Origin: Flavivirga sp. 57AJ16
Lineage (GTDB): Bacteria > Bacteroidota > Bacteroidia > Flavobacteriales > Flavobacteriaceae
Reading direction: 5' to 3'
DNA: 64,000 nucleotides
Assembly (NCBI RefSeq): GCF_028736925.1
Contig: NZ_JAQZAT010000005.1
Coordinates: 186,001-250,000, forward strand
Positions 44,744-53,348 of the stretch are shown one piece after another (position 1 is the stretch's first letter; every line of letters starts with the position of its first letter). Under the pieces are notes generated by a model. It did not search any database. It was not told the origin of the DNA and saw nothing but the letters and a program-made list of their open reading frames with translations. Both the position numbers and the translations under genes were made by a program.

Positions 44744-45841
44744 ATGACTTTACTTTATATAACAAACCAAATATGCGGAGCTGCGGGACTAGAAAGAGTA
44801 TTGTCTCTAAAGGCAAGCTACCTTGCAGATAAATTAAATTATAAAGTACATATTCTTACACTAAACCAAAATCAACAACCTTTATTTTATACGTTTAGTG
44901 ATAAGTTAGTCTATCATGATATTACCGTAAAAGGGAATTTTATAAAATATATAAATAATTACATCTCTAAAATTAAAGCTAAAGTAAAGGAAATTAACCC
45001 TGATATCATTTCTGTTTGTGACGATGGTCTAAAAGCCTTTTTTTTACCACATATATTATGTAAAAAATGCCCTATGATTTATGAAAGACATGTATCTAAG
45101 AACATTCAAACCCAAACTGATCAGGTATCTTTCCTTCATAAAATAAAAACCAATATTGTTTATTCAATAATGGGCATTGCAGCAAAAAAGTATGATAAGT
45201 TTATTGTTCTAACTAAAGATAATCTTAAAGAGTGGAACTTACCAAACATAGAAGTTATAAGCAACCCATTATCCTTTTATCCAAAGGTTACATCAAAACT
45301 AACCAATAAAAAAGTACTAGCGGTCGGTAGACAATGTTTCCAAAAGGGATACGATCGATTGCTTAAAAGTTGGGAGATCATTTCTAAAAAACATCCAGAT
45401 TGGAGTTTAGAAATATATGGGAAATTTGAAGAAGGTGAGCCTTATAAAGAATTAGCGACTCGTTTAGGGATTAGTGATAGTGTAACATTTTATAAACCAG
45501 TGAAAAACATAGGCGATGTATATAAAGAATCTTCTATTTATGTAATGTCATCAAGGTTTGAAGGTTTTGGAATGGTCTTAATTGAAGCCATGTCCTACGG
45601 TGTTCCATGTGTCTCTTATAATTGCCCTTGTGGCCCTCAAGAGATTATTTCGAATGAAAAAGATGGATTTTTAGTAGAAAATGGAAATATTAAACTTTTT
45701 GCAGAACAAGTTGAAAAGCTTATAGAAAATCAAGATTTAAGGTTAAAAATGGGTGTTAATGCCAGAGAAAAAGCAACTCAATATTTTCCAGATGTCATTG
45801 TTCCCAAGTGGGATGTATTATTTAAAAGCTTAATTAAGTAA
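44744..45841 (+). CDS. Glycosyltransferase, family 4
   Basis: 365 residues, GT-B fold. N-terminal acceptor domain (CGAAGLERVLSLKASYLAD), C-terminal nucleotide-sugar domain with VGRQCFQKGYDRLLKSWEII, the E-x7-E motif in SSRFEGFGMVLIEAMSYGVPCVSY and GPQEIISNEKDGFLVENG. Retaining transferase that adds one sugar to the repeat unit; the donor is not readable. 10 bp after the pyruvyl transferase. Confidence 0.9.
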   Translation: MTLLYITNQICGAAGLERVLSLKASYLADKLNYKVHILTLNQNQQPLFYTFSDKLVYHDITVKGNFIKYINNYISKIKAKVKEINPDIISVCDDGLKAFFLPHILCKKCPMIYERHVSKNIQTQTDQVSFLHKIKTNIVYSIMGIAAKKYDKFIVLTKDNLKEWNLPNIEVISNPLSFYPKVTSKLTNKKVLAVGRQCFQKGYDRLLKSWEIISKKHPDWSLEIYGKFEEGEPYKELATRLGISDSVTFYKPVKNIGDVYKESSIYVMSSRFEGFGMVLIEAMSYGVPCVSYNCPCGPQEIISNEKDGFLVENGNIKLFAEQVEKLIENQDLRLKMGVNAREKATQYFPDVIVPKWDVLFKSLIK

Positions 45842-45848
45842 TGAATTT

Positions 45849-47057
45849 ATGAAAAATATTTTATTAATAATGCCTTATGGAAGTGTTGGAGGAATGGAAC
45901 GTCTAGCACTTACATTTTATAATCATTATAAAAAAGAGGGTTATCAAGTAAAAGCATTAAAATTCATTAAACTAAACTCTGATATTATAAATTTTGGAGA
46001 GGACGAATTATTTTTTAAACCTTATGATTTTAATGAAATGAGTCCTTTTGAGCGCATGGCCTTTTATTTAAAAGCACCTCTTATGCTCAGAAAAATTATT
46101 AAGGAAAATAAAACAACCCATTCTATAGCTTTTGGGGATATGGCTAATTTGTTTAGCTCTTTAACTTTTACAAATGAGTTTAAAATTGGAAGTATTCATG
46201 CTTTAAAAAGTGTCGAATTTGTTAACAAAACCTTTTTTAATAGTGTTTTCAAGCTTAGCTATAAAACCTCGTATAAATACATTAACAAAGTAGTATGCAT
46301 AAGCCAAGCCATAAAAAATGACCTTATAAATAATTACAATTATAAGTTTCCTAACTTAGAAATAGTTTATAACCCTCATAATGTAAAAGATGTTATTCGT
46401 TTAAGTAGCGAACCTATAACTGAAGAAAAGGAAAAAGAGATCTTTTCAAAAAAAACAATCGTATTTTTAGGAAGATTATCCATTCAAAAATCACCATGGC
46501 ATTTAATAAATGCTTTCAGTATGGTTAAGAAAATCATAGAGGACGTTAATTTGGTTATCATTGGTGATGGAGACATTAAAGTAATTAGATACATAGAGGG
46601 GCTTATAAAAGAAGCTGGTTTACAAAATAATGTATTTTTATTAGGAAGAAAAAGCAATCCATATAAATACCTAGCGGCCGCTAATGTTTTAGCACTCTCT
46701 TCTCATTATGAAGGCACCCCAAATGTTATAGTGGAATCTATAGCAACAGAAACTCCAATAGTTAGTTCATATTGTACCAAAGGCATCATAGAATTAATGA
46801 GCTTGAAAAATTATGAAGAACAGCCAGAAAACATTATTTTAGAATCTGGAATCGTTACTCCAAACTTATTTAAGGGAGCTTTAGGAATTCCAGAAGAGAA
46901 AATAATAATTAAAGAAGAAGAAAAATTTTCTAACGCATTAGTTCAAGTATTGGAAAACACTCAATTTGAAACAAATCTGAAAGAAGCAAAGGACAAGTTG
47001 CTCTCTAAATTTGATTTAGACTTTGTAGCAAATAAATACTTAGAAGAAAACCAGTAA
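45849..47057 (+). CDS. Glycosyltransferase, family 4
   Basis: 402 residues, GT-B fold. Start IMPYGSVGGMERLALTFYNHY, LGRLSIQKSPWHLINAFSMV, VIIGDGD, and the E-x7-E motif in SSHYEGTPNVIVESIATETPIVSS. An unusually long stretch (about 310-370) between the donor motif and the end, including LKNYEEQPENIILESGIVTPNLF, suggests a special acceptor or donor, but this is within the range for GT4 enzymes. 7 bp after the previous gene. Confidence 0.88.
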   Translation: MKNILLIMPYGSVGGMERLALTFYNHYKKEGYQVKALKFIKLNSDIINFGEDELFFKPYDFNEMSPFERMAFYLKAPLMLRKIIKENKTTHSIAFGDMANLFSSLTFTNEFKIGSIHALKSVEFVNKTFFNSVFKLSYKTSYKYINKVVCISQAIKNDLINNYNYKFPNLEIVYNPHNVKDVIRLSSEPITEEKEKEIFSKKTIVFLGRLSIQKSPWHLINAFSMVKKIIEDVNLVIIGDGDIKVIRYIEGLIKEAGLQNNVFLLGRKSNPYKYLAAANVLALSSHYEGTPNVIVESIATETPIVSSYCTKGIIELMSLKNYEEQPENIILESGIVTPNLFKGALGIPEEKIIIKEEEKFSNALVQVLENTQFETNLKEAKDKLLSKFDLDFVANKYLEENQ

Positions 47058-47083
47058 TATATTAATCATTTAGATATAAAAAA

Positions 47084-48184
47084 GTGATAGATTTTTTTCC
47101 TTTAAAATATTACTATGCGGTCTATATATATACAGCTTTGGCCATTGTATTGTTTACAATGGTTCATACCTGGATATTATCCATGGATGATAAAAAGAAT
47201 ATTTCTTTTATTAAAGTTATGGGGTTTACACTATTAGTCTTTCTCATTTTTTATATTGGTTTAAGACCCGTAAGTGGTAGGTACTTTACAGACATGCGTA
47301 CATATGCAAATAATTTTAATGCTTACGCATTTGGTGGAGAACTTAGAACAGATAAAGATTTAGTTTTTCAAATTTTTATGAAATTCTGTGCCACTTTTTT
47401 ATCTCTCCATACTTTCTTTTTATTATGTGCTGTATTGTACATCTACCCTATGTATAGAGTCTCTAAAACTTTGTTCAAAGAATATTGGTATTACTCTTTT
47501 TTACTATTTATAGTATCTTTTTCTTTTTGGTCTTATGGAGTTAATGGTATAAGAAATGGTATTGCCACTTCTTTATTCCTCTGGGGTTTGTCCTACCATA
47601 ATAATAAGGCTAAAATGATCGCTTTATGCTTTATAGCTACTCTATTTCATAAAACACTGTTATTGCCAATATTTGCTTTTGCAGTAACGTTTTTTTATAA
47701 TAAACCCAAGTTTTATTTATTCTGCTGGTTATCTGCTATTCCCTTATCAATTGCCCTTGGTGGCTTCTGGGAATCGCTGTTTGCCTCCTTAGGCTTTGCA
47801 GACGAACGTTTAAGTGGTTATTTAGCTGCCGAAGGAGCACAACAAGCAAGGGGTGGTTTTCGTTACGATTTTTTATTCTATAGTGCTTTTGCTGTATTTG
47901 CAGGATGGTATTTTATATTTAAAAAACAGTTTAATGATAAACTCTACTTACAATTATTTAATACGTATCTAATAGCCAACGGATTTTGGATATTAGTCAT
48001 CAGGGCTAATTTCTCAAATAGGTTTGCATACCTATCTTGGTTTTTAATGTCTATCATTATTGTATATCCCTTTTTAAAGGAACGTTTTTACAGAAATCAA
48101 CATCTGGTTTTAGGCCGGGTTGTTTTATTTTATTTTTCTTTTACATTTTTCATGTATACAATTTATTACTCAGATTTATTTTAA
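47084..48184 (+). CDS. wzy: EpsG-family polysaccharide polymerase (Wzy-like)
   Basis: 366 residues with about 9-10 membrane helices. The periplasmic-side RPVSGRYFTDMRTYANNFNAY and WSYGVNGIRNGIATSLFLWGLSYH segments fit the EpsG family, which joins repeat units at the outer face of the inner membrane. The start codon is GTG. Only one such polymerase is seen in the window, and with wzx, wza and wzc it makes a Wzx/Wzy-type pathway. Confidence 0.85.
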   Translation: MIDFFPLKYYYAVYIYTALAIVLFTMVHTWILSMDDKKNISFIKVMGFTLLVFLIFYIGLRPVSGRYFTDMRTYANNFNAYAFGGELRTDKDLVFQIFMKFCATFLSLHTFFLLCAVLYIYPMYRVSKTLFKEYWYYSFLLFIVSFSFWSYGVNGIRNGIATSLFLWGLSYHNNKAKMIALCFIATLFHKTLLLPIFAFAVTFFYNKPKFYLFCWLSAIPLSIALGGFWESLFASLGFADERLSGYLAAEGAQQARGGFRYDFLFYSAFAVFAGWYFIFKKQFNDKLYLQLFNTYLIANGFWILVIRANFSNRFAYLSWFLMSIIIVYPFLKERFYRNQHLVLGRVVLFYFSFTFFMYTIYYSDLF

Positions 48185-48186
48185 TT

Positions 48187-49185
48187 ATGATAAAGGCAAG
48201 TATTATAATACCCATGTACAATGTAGCACAGTATTTGGACAAGTGTGTAAAATCTATTATTGCTCAAAATTTAAAACCTGGAACATTTGAAGTAATCATG
48301 ATAAATGATGATTCTCCAGATAATAGTTTAGAGATTGCCACTAACCTATCCAAACAATATAATTTTATTAGTATTATATCACAAAAGAACAAAGGTTTAG
48401 GTGGTGCCAGAAATACTGGTATACAAAACGCCAAAGGGGATTATATAATATTTTTAGATGCAGATGATTGGCTCATATCAAATAGCGTAGAAAATATTAT
48501 TAAAATTTCTGATAAACATAAATTAGATATACTTGAATTTGGAGCCCATCTTGTTGCCGAAAGTGGAGAAACTGTTAATACCATATCTCGAAGTAGTAAT
48601 GAAATCATATATAATGGTATTGAATATTATAACACCATTAAATACGCTGGATCTGCTTGCAACAAGTTATATTCAAGAGCATTTCTTCAAACTAATAACT
48701 TATTATTTTTAGAGAAAATTTTTGGTGAAGATTTTGAGTTTAATACGCGCGCTTTATTTTTTGCAAAAAGAATATTAGCAGTAGAAAATGTATGTGCTGC
48801 TTTTTTACAGTCTTCAAACTCAATTACCAGAAATAACGACAGAGCAAAAAAAGACAAGTATTTAATCGATTTTACTCATATTTTATCAAGCATAAGAGAT
48901 TTCAGGGATCGTTATTCGCATACTAATCAAAGTGAATCTGTTAGCTCGTTTTTTAATGAACGATTAACTATGGTAAACATAAATGCGTTTTATTTAATGT
49001 TTAAGAATAATTATTCCTTCAATGAAATTAACAAGTATAAAAAAACATTAAAAGAGAAAAAACTTTTTTACATTAAATACCCAGTTGCCATTAAGAAGAA
49101 AGAACTTTTTAGAAAAGTAATGTTAAAAAATTTTTTCTTGTTCAGGCCGGCGCAACTATTAAAAAGAGCATTAAATACTAATTGA
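48187..49185 (+). CDS. Glycosyltransferase, family 2
   Basis: 332 residues from the ATG at 48187, two bases after the wzy stop; a longer frame to 48037 lies within wzy and is rejected. GT-A fold: SIIIPMYNVAQYLDKCVKSIIAQN, the acidic NDDSPDNS, KGLGGARNTGIQNAKGDYIIFLDADDW with the DxD-type motif, and a helical C-terminal part rich in Lys and Phe. Inverting transferase; the sugar is unknown. Confidence 0.9.
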   Translation: MIKASIIIPMYNVAQYLDKCVKSIIAQNLKPGTFEVIMINDDSPDNSLEIATNLSKQYNFISIISQKNKGLGGARNTGIQNAKGDYIIFLDADDWLISNSVENIIKISDKHKLDILEFGAHLVAESGETVNTISRSSNEIIYNGIEYYNTIKYAGSACNKLYSRAFLQTNNLLFLEKIFGEDFEFNTRALFFAKRILAVENVCAAFLQSSNSITRNNDRAKKDKYLIDFTHILSSIRDFRDRYSHTNQSESVSSFFNERLTMVNINAFYLMFKNNYSFNEINKYKKTLKEKKLFYIKYPVAIKKKELFRKVMLKNFFLFRPAQLLKRALNTN

Positions 49186-49186
49186 A

Positions 49187-49594
49187 ATGACAGATAAAAA
49201 AATAATTTTTTTTGACGGGGTTTGTAATCTATGTAATGGTTTTATTGATTATGTAATTAATAGAAATAAGAACAACTCGATTTATTATGCAGCACTTCAA
49301 TCAGATATAGCCATAGAAAAACTCAAGGAATACGACAACATAGTGTTAGAATCTAATTACAATACTATTTACTACTATACAGGTAATAAAGTATACAGTA
49401 AGTCATCAGCAGTCTTACGTATCTTTTTAGAATTATCGGTTTTTCATAAGGTAGCAGCAAAAATACTCCTTTTAATTCCTAAATTTATTCGAGATGCTTG
49501 TTATAATTTGGTAGCAAAAAACAGATATAGGTTTTTAGGAAAAAAGGAAACATGTAGACTGCCCACAGAAAATGAAAGAAAACAATTTTTATAG
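49187..49594 (+). CDS. DCC-family thiol-disulfide oxidoreductase (DUF393)
   Basis: 135 residues. Start IIFFDGVCNLCNGFIDYVINR carries the family's DxxCxxC motif (Asp, Cys13-Cys16 region), and RYRFLGKKETCRLPT near the end holds another conserved Cys. Members are thioredoxin-like and are often next to HTTM/vitamin-K-carboxylase-like membrane proteins. One base after the GT2 stop and 6 bp before the next gene, so it is in the glycan operon. Confidence 0.88.
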   Translation: MTDKKIIFFDGVCNLCNGFIDYVINRNKNNSIYYAALQSDIAIEKLKEYDNIVLESNYNTIYYYTGNKVYSKSSAVLRIFLELSVFHKVAAKILLLIPKFIRDACYNLVAKNRYRFLGKKETCRLPTENERKQFL

Positions 49595-49600
49595 ATAATT

Positions 49601-50074
49601 ATGAAATATAAACGCACAATTATTAAATACTTGGTTCCATTTATAATGCTTTTCTTTTTTGTAAGAAACATTATCCTAGTTGAAACGCACCATTTAGATA
49701 GTTGGATGGGTGGAGGTATGCGTATGTTTGGAAAAATAGATAAAATGCTATATCGTGTATCTGGTTTTACAGTAGAGCATAATAATAAAATCTATTTTGT
49801 AAACCTTAGAAATATAGAAGCATTAGAAGATATTTATGTAGAAAGTAAAATACTTCCCAGTGAGCATAGATTAGAAAGTATTTTAAAAGATATTAAAAGC
49901 TATACCTGGTGCTATAATGAAGAAATGGATGCTATTACAATCAAATCTGATAAAGCCTGTTCAGAGGAAGTAAAATCGGAAAACATAAAAAACATGCAAG
50001 TTTATAGAGTTCATTACAATAATGAGAAAAATAGAATAAAACTAGAACTAATAAACGATGTTGAAAACTTATAA
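49601..50074 (+). CDS. Membrane-anchored protein beside the DCC protein
   Basis: 157 residues, not recognised. One N-terminal membrane helix (about 8-28; IIKYLVPFIMLFFFVRNIILV), then SWMGGGMRMFGKIDKMLYR, a Gly-rich motif I associate with proteins encoded next to HTTM/DCC genes, and a mixed alpha/beta region with two Cys (YTWCYNEE and KACSEE). Its end overlaps the next gene by 17 bp. It is probably the middle part of a three-gene module. Confidence 0.6.
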   Translation: MKYKRTIIKYLVPFIMLFFFVRNIILVETHHLDSWMGGGMRMFGKIDKMLYRVSGFTVEHNNKIYFVNLRNIEALEDIYVESKILPSEHRLESILKDIKSYTWCYNEEMDAITIKSDKACSEEVKSENIKNMQVYRVHYNNEKNRIKLELINDVENL

Positions 50075-50978
50075 TATAAAATCGACTTTAGAAAAATTAA
50101 AAGAAGGGTTCTCAATTAACGAAAAAGACCTGTTATTATTAGTGCTAAAAATGGTATTAATAATATTACTGATCTTAATGAAAGATAATACAGTATTGGC
50201 TATTCTAGTTCCAGTAATTGTAGTGCCTGGATTATTATTTAATAGAATAGCCTCTAACAAGTATTTTTGGTTATTATTGTCATTATTTAGCGTGATCCCA
50301 TACTTGATATTAGATTTAGTAGGCTATGTCCCTAACCATAAACATATTTTTGCATATGTGATTTTAGCAATTACATTAATGTTGTTTTTTTCAGAAAAAA
50401 ACAGCATCCTCAACAATTTAAGAGTTCAAGCGAAATATATTATTGGTCTTTGTTTTTTATTTGCTGTTGCTGGTAAGTTTCTCGCTCCTGAATTTGTAGA
50501 TGGTTCTTTTTTTAAATTCACAAACACTATAGACCCAAGGTTTTATGGATTTACTTCTTTTGTTGCAGATGTAGATCCATTACTTTTAAAAGAAAATGAG
50601 ATAAACATGCAAAACCTTTTAAGCACTAATAACACTGAGCTTTTCTTTGATGTAAATGGCGCTGAAGGTTTATCGACAATTGGTTTAATAATATCATATT
50701 GGACCATTTTTATTGAAGGTATGATAGCCATCACATTTTGCCTTCCTGCTACTACCCTATTATCAAAATACAGAAATGTGTTTTTAATTGCCTTCATATT
50801 AACAACTTATCCTATCGCAACTGTATATGGTTTTGCTATTATCTTAGCAACACTTGGTTTTATTCAAGCAACCAAACCAAATAAACTAACCAAATACGCC
50901 ATGTTTTATTTATTAGTATTTATATTATTACCTTTAATCAAAATCCCTTTTATACGTGTAATTAGTGCTATTTTTTAA
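50058..50978 (+). CDS. Multi-pass membrane protein (HTTM-like)
   Basis: 306 residues with about 9 membrane helices. The segment VQAKYIIGLCFLFAVAGKFLAPEFVDGSFF followed by a long polar loop and then WTIFIEGMIAITFCL resembles the HTTM (vitamin-K-dependent carboxylase-like) membrane domain, but it is shorter and I do not see enough to claim it. It overlaps the 157-residue gene by 17 bp. With the DCC protein it may form a membrane redox or modification complex. Confidence 0.55.
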   Translation: MLKTYNIKSTLEKLKEGFSINEKDLLLLVLKMVLIILLILMKDNTVLAILVPVIVVPGLLFNRIASNKYFWLLLSLFSVIPYLILDLVGYVPNHKHIFAYVILAITLMLFFSEKNSILNNLRVQAKYIIGLCFLFAVAGKFLAPEFVDGSFFKFTNTIDPRFYGFTSFVADVDPLLLKENEINMQNLLSTNNTELFFDVNGAEGLSTIGLIISYWTIFIEGMIAITFCLPATTLLSKYRNVFLIAFILTTYPIATVYGFAIILATLGFIQATKPNKLTKYAMFYLLVFILLPLIKIPFIRVISAIF

Positions 50979-51083
50979 AAGAAGAACTCAGTTGTAGTCT
51001 ATATTACAGTTTATTAAGTATAGAACAGAACTATATTTTTTTTAGCTTAAATAATAAGATTACAATTAAAAAAGAATGAATAT

Positions 51084-51920
51084 ATGATAATTGAATTTAT
51101 TGCAGTTCCAGGATCAGGCAAATCACATTTTGCCGAAAAGCTTTTTGATCATTTAAAAAACGAAATGAGCAACATAGGTATTAGCATATTTAATCGTGAT
51201 GATATTAATGAAAGGAAAAGAATGAACCTATTAGCAGTAAGTGATAATAGGCTTCTAATTAGGTTGTGCATACTATCAAATATGGTAAAAGTAATTGATT
51301 TCCATACATTAGGCTACATAATTAATATACTTTTAGCCCCGAGTCATTCTTTTAAGGTAAAACGAAAAAGAGTTATGTATTTACTGGATATTCTTTTAAA
51401 TTATAGAATAATAGATGACATTAAAAAAGAGTGTGATAATAAGTGTGTTTTTATCTTAGATGAAGGGCTCCTTCATATTTCATCTATGTGTATGAAGAAA
51501 TGCAGTTCATCAAAACTTAAAAGATTTTTTAAAATTCTAAAAAGAAAACGATGGGGAAAGATTAAACAACTATTTGTTTTTATCGATTGTAATACAGATA
51601 TATTATTCGATCGACTTACCGAAAGAACTGAAGGATGGCCAGGTAATTGGAAAAGACTTGAATCAGATAGTAAACATGATGAGTTAGAGAAATCGCACTT
51701 AAAATATATTGTTAAAAAAAAATTTGTTGTTAAAAGAAAAAAGAAGAAAAGGAAAAAACAACATTATATAATTGACAATAGTGTTTACTTTCAAAATTAT
51801 GAATTGTTCTACAGTAAAATCATAAAAAGAATAAGAAGTTTAGGAGGAAATCAATTAGGGATTAATAAAGAGGACACAAAAGCCCTTATCGATAATTTGA
51901 GGAGTTCTATTAAATCATAA
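51084..51920 (+). CDS. P-loop nucleoside/nucleotide kinase-like protein
   Basis: 278 residues. Walker A AVPGSGKSHFAEKLFDHL at about 7-24, a Walker B-like NKCVFILDEGLLH near 130, and FIDCNTDILFDRLTERTEGWPGNW with the lid-type Arg near 180 suggest a kinase of the deoxynucleoside or adenylate kinase fold. A very basic stretch (about 213-234; KKKFVVKRKKKKRKK) may bind membrane or nucleic acid. The substrate is unknown; such genes occur in glycan loci. It is separate from the previous gene by 105 bp and is followed by a strong terminator. Confidence 0.65.
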   Translation: MIIEFIAVPGSGKSHFAEKLFDHLKNEMSNIGISIFNRDDINERKRMNLLAVSDNRLLIRLCILSNMVKVIDFHTLGYIINILLAPSHSFKVKRKRVMYLLDILLNYRIIDDIKKECDNKCVFILDEGLLHISSMCMKKCSSSKLKRFFKILKRKRWGKIKQLFVFIDCNTDILFDRLTERTEGWPGNWKRLESDSKHDELEKSHLKYIVKKKFVVKRKKKKRKKQHYIIDNSVYFQNYELFYSKIIKRIRSLGGNQLGINKEDTKALIDNLRSSIKS

Positions 51921-51998
51921 TACACAACTATCGTTAGGTAAATTCTCTGTTTTCTCGGCACTTTCAGAAAATAGTCTATAAAATTTAATCAATTAAGA

Positions 51999-52035
51999 AG
52001 AACACTAAAAATCCAGATTGGATTTTTAGTGTTCT
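51999..52035 (+). terminator. Terminator at the end of the plus-strand glycan operon
   Basis: AGAACACTAAAAATCC (51999-52014) and GGATTTTTAGTGTTCT (52020-52035) form a perfect 16-bp stem with a 5-base loop and a T run after it. It lies 78 bp after the P-loop kinase gene. Confidence 0.9.
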
Positions 52036-52099
52036 TTTGTTTTTCCATGTTTTTTGTGGGGTTTTGTGACAAAAGGACACACCTATCCCATAGAGGACG

Positions 52100-53260
52100 A
52101 TATTTTCTTGTCTTATGCCGCCTGTTTTTGTTCGGCCTTTTGCATGCGCTTACCAATTTCCAGGGCATTGGCGGTGTGGATCCCAAAGAATATCCACAGT
52201 ATCTCGTTGGCCTTGGTCCTTGCCTTTACCTTTTTGAGGAGGTAATGCTCCTTTTCCTTGCCAAAACTCCCCTCCAATCTGGTGGCACGTTCTTTTGTTA
52301 TCACGGCCTTAAGGGCCCTTTCCTCTTTGTAGCCTTTAGGTTTTGGGCCTTTGCGCTTAAAGTCTGTTTTAATATTGTGCCTGGTCACATAGCTGCGGTT
52401 TTTGTTGGTCGCATAAATGGCATCAGCCCCCAGTACCTGTAGCTTTCTGTGGGTAAGGCTTTGGGCCCTGTAAATGGTGGATCGCAATCGCGTACCTTCA
52501 TTAAAGGCATCAAAGCTGATGTGCCCTATAAAGTTGATGCCGTCTATTTGGAGCTTGTTTACCTTGGCCCCGAACTCCACGGGCCTGACCTTCTTGCCCC
52601 TGACTATGGGGCGTAGGTAGGGCTTGGAAATGCTTACGATGCGGTTCTCTATTTTTTTGCCCGTTTTAAAATGCAGGGCCTGTTGTTTGCAGACCGTCCT
52701 TATAGTGGCCATACGTCTGTAATAGTTTGGTTAAGGGCAATGAACTTCTCGAGCAGTAACAGCAACGCCCTGGTCAGTGCCTTGCGCTTGGATTTTGTCT
52801 TGCGCCGCATTTTACTAAAGCCACGGTAGCGCTTTTTCCATTTGTTGTATTTGCTGCGTACCATTTTTATGCCCAATGCCTTGCAGGTGCGCCTTAGTTG
52901 GTTGTACAGCCAGCTTACCGCTTCCCAAAGCAGCTTTTGGTTGGTCGGGTAGCGCAGTTCGCTCTCGTAGCAGGTGGCATCGGTGGTGGCCTGCTCTGGG
53001 CGGGATATATAACAGGCCCAATGGTTGTAGGGGTGCTTCTCCAGATCGTTTATATTTAATTGGGATGCCAGTTCGCCCCGTATCTGGCTTACTATCCTGT
53101 AATTGGTAATGCGCTTGTGGCCCAAAAGGGTATCGCAGAAAAATTGGTAGTCGAGATTACCGTTGAGCTGCTCGATGAGCTTTCGGTCCGAACAGCCCGC
53201 ATAGTGCTTTAAGAACATCAGGGCGATGCGGCCCCTGTACAAGGGTTTTGCGTTTTATGA
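52100..53260 (-). mobile_element. GC-rich insertion sequence remnant
   Basis: The stretch around the broken transposase is clearly richer in G and C than the AT-rich DNA on both sides, which suggests transfer from another source. I could not find matching terminal inverted repeats or a target duplication. The edges given are where composition changes by eye. It lies between two strong terminator hairpins (51999-52035 and 53281-53321). Confidence 0.6.
52113..53242 (-). pseudogene. Broken transposase (IS5/IS1182-type DDE)
   Basis: Two overlapping frames, 52700-53242 and 52113-52712, are two pieces of one transposase. The first has the N-terminal DUF772-like part and first catalytic Asp (TTDATCYESELRYPTNQKLL); the second has LGADAIYATNKNR with the second Asp and RLEGSFGKEKEHYLLKKVKAR with the catalytic Glu. 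Reading the other frame just before the second piece gives NYYRRMATIRTV, so a single-base shift near 52720 explains the break. A stop at about five codons before the first piece shows that the usual N-terminal region is lost too. Likely dead. Confidence 0.85.
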
Positions 53261-53280
53261 ATGTGCCTTTCTCATTAAAT

Positions 53281-53321
53281 AAAAAAGAGGTTGTCTTGAC
53301 TTTTCAGACAGCCTCTTTTTT
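53281..53321 (-). terminator. Terminator of the beta-helix lipoprotein gene
   Basis: AAAAAAGAGGTTGTCT and AGACAGCCTCTTTTTT pair over 16 bp with one G-U, around a 9-base loop, with A/T runs on both sides, so it can work both ways. It follows the 53349 stop by 27 bp on the minus strand. The sequence GGCTGTCTGAAAAGTC is also reminiscent of some insertion sequence ends. Confidence 0.8.
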
Positions 53322-53348
53322 ATTAACTTTTAATTACTTTGATCCTGA

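Noticed and set aside
48037-48186. 50-codon N-terminal extension of the family 2 glycosyltransferase
   Set aside because: It lies wholly within the wzy gene in another frame, and the canonical glycosyltransferase start begins at 48187.
52029-52442. 137-codon plus-strand frame in the transposase region
   Set aside because: It is antisense to the transposase remnant, begins inside the terminator hairpin, and has no domain.
52690-52730. Programmed frameshift between the two transposase frames
   Set aside because: No clear slippery sequence was seen, and the first frame also lacks its N-terminal part, so decay is simpler.
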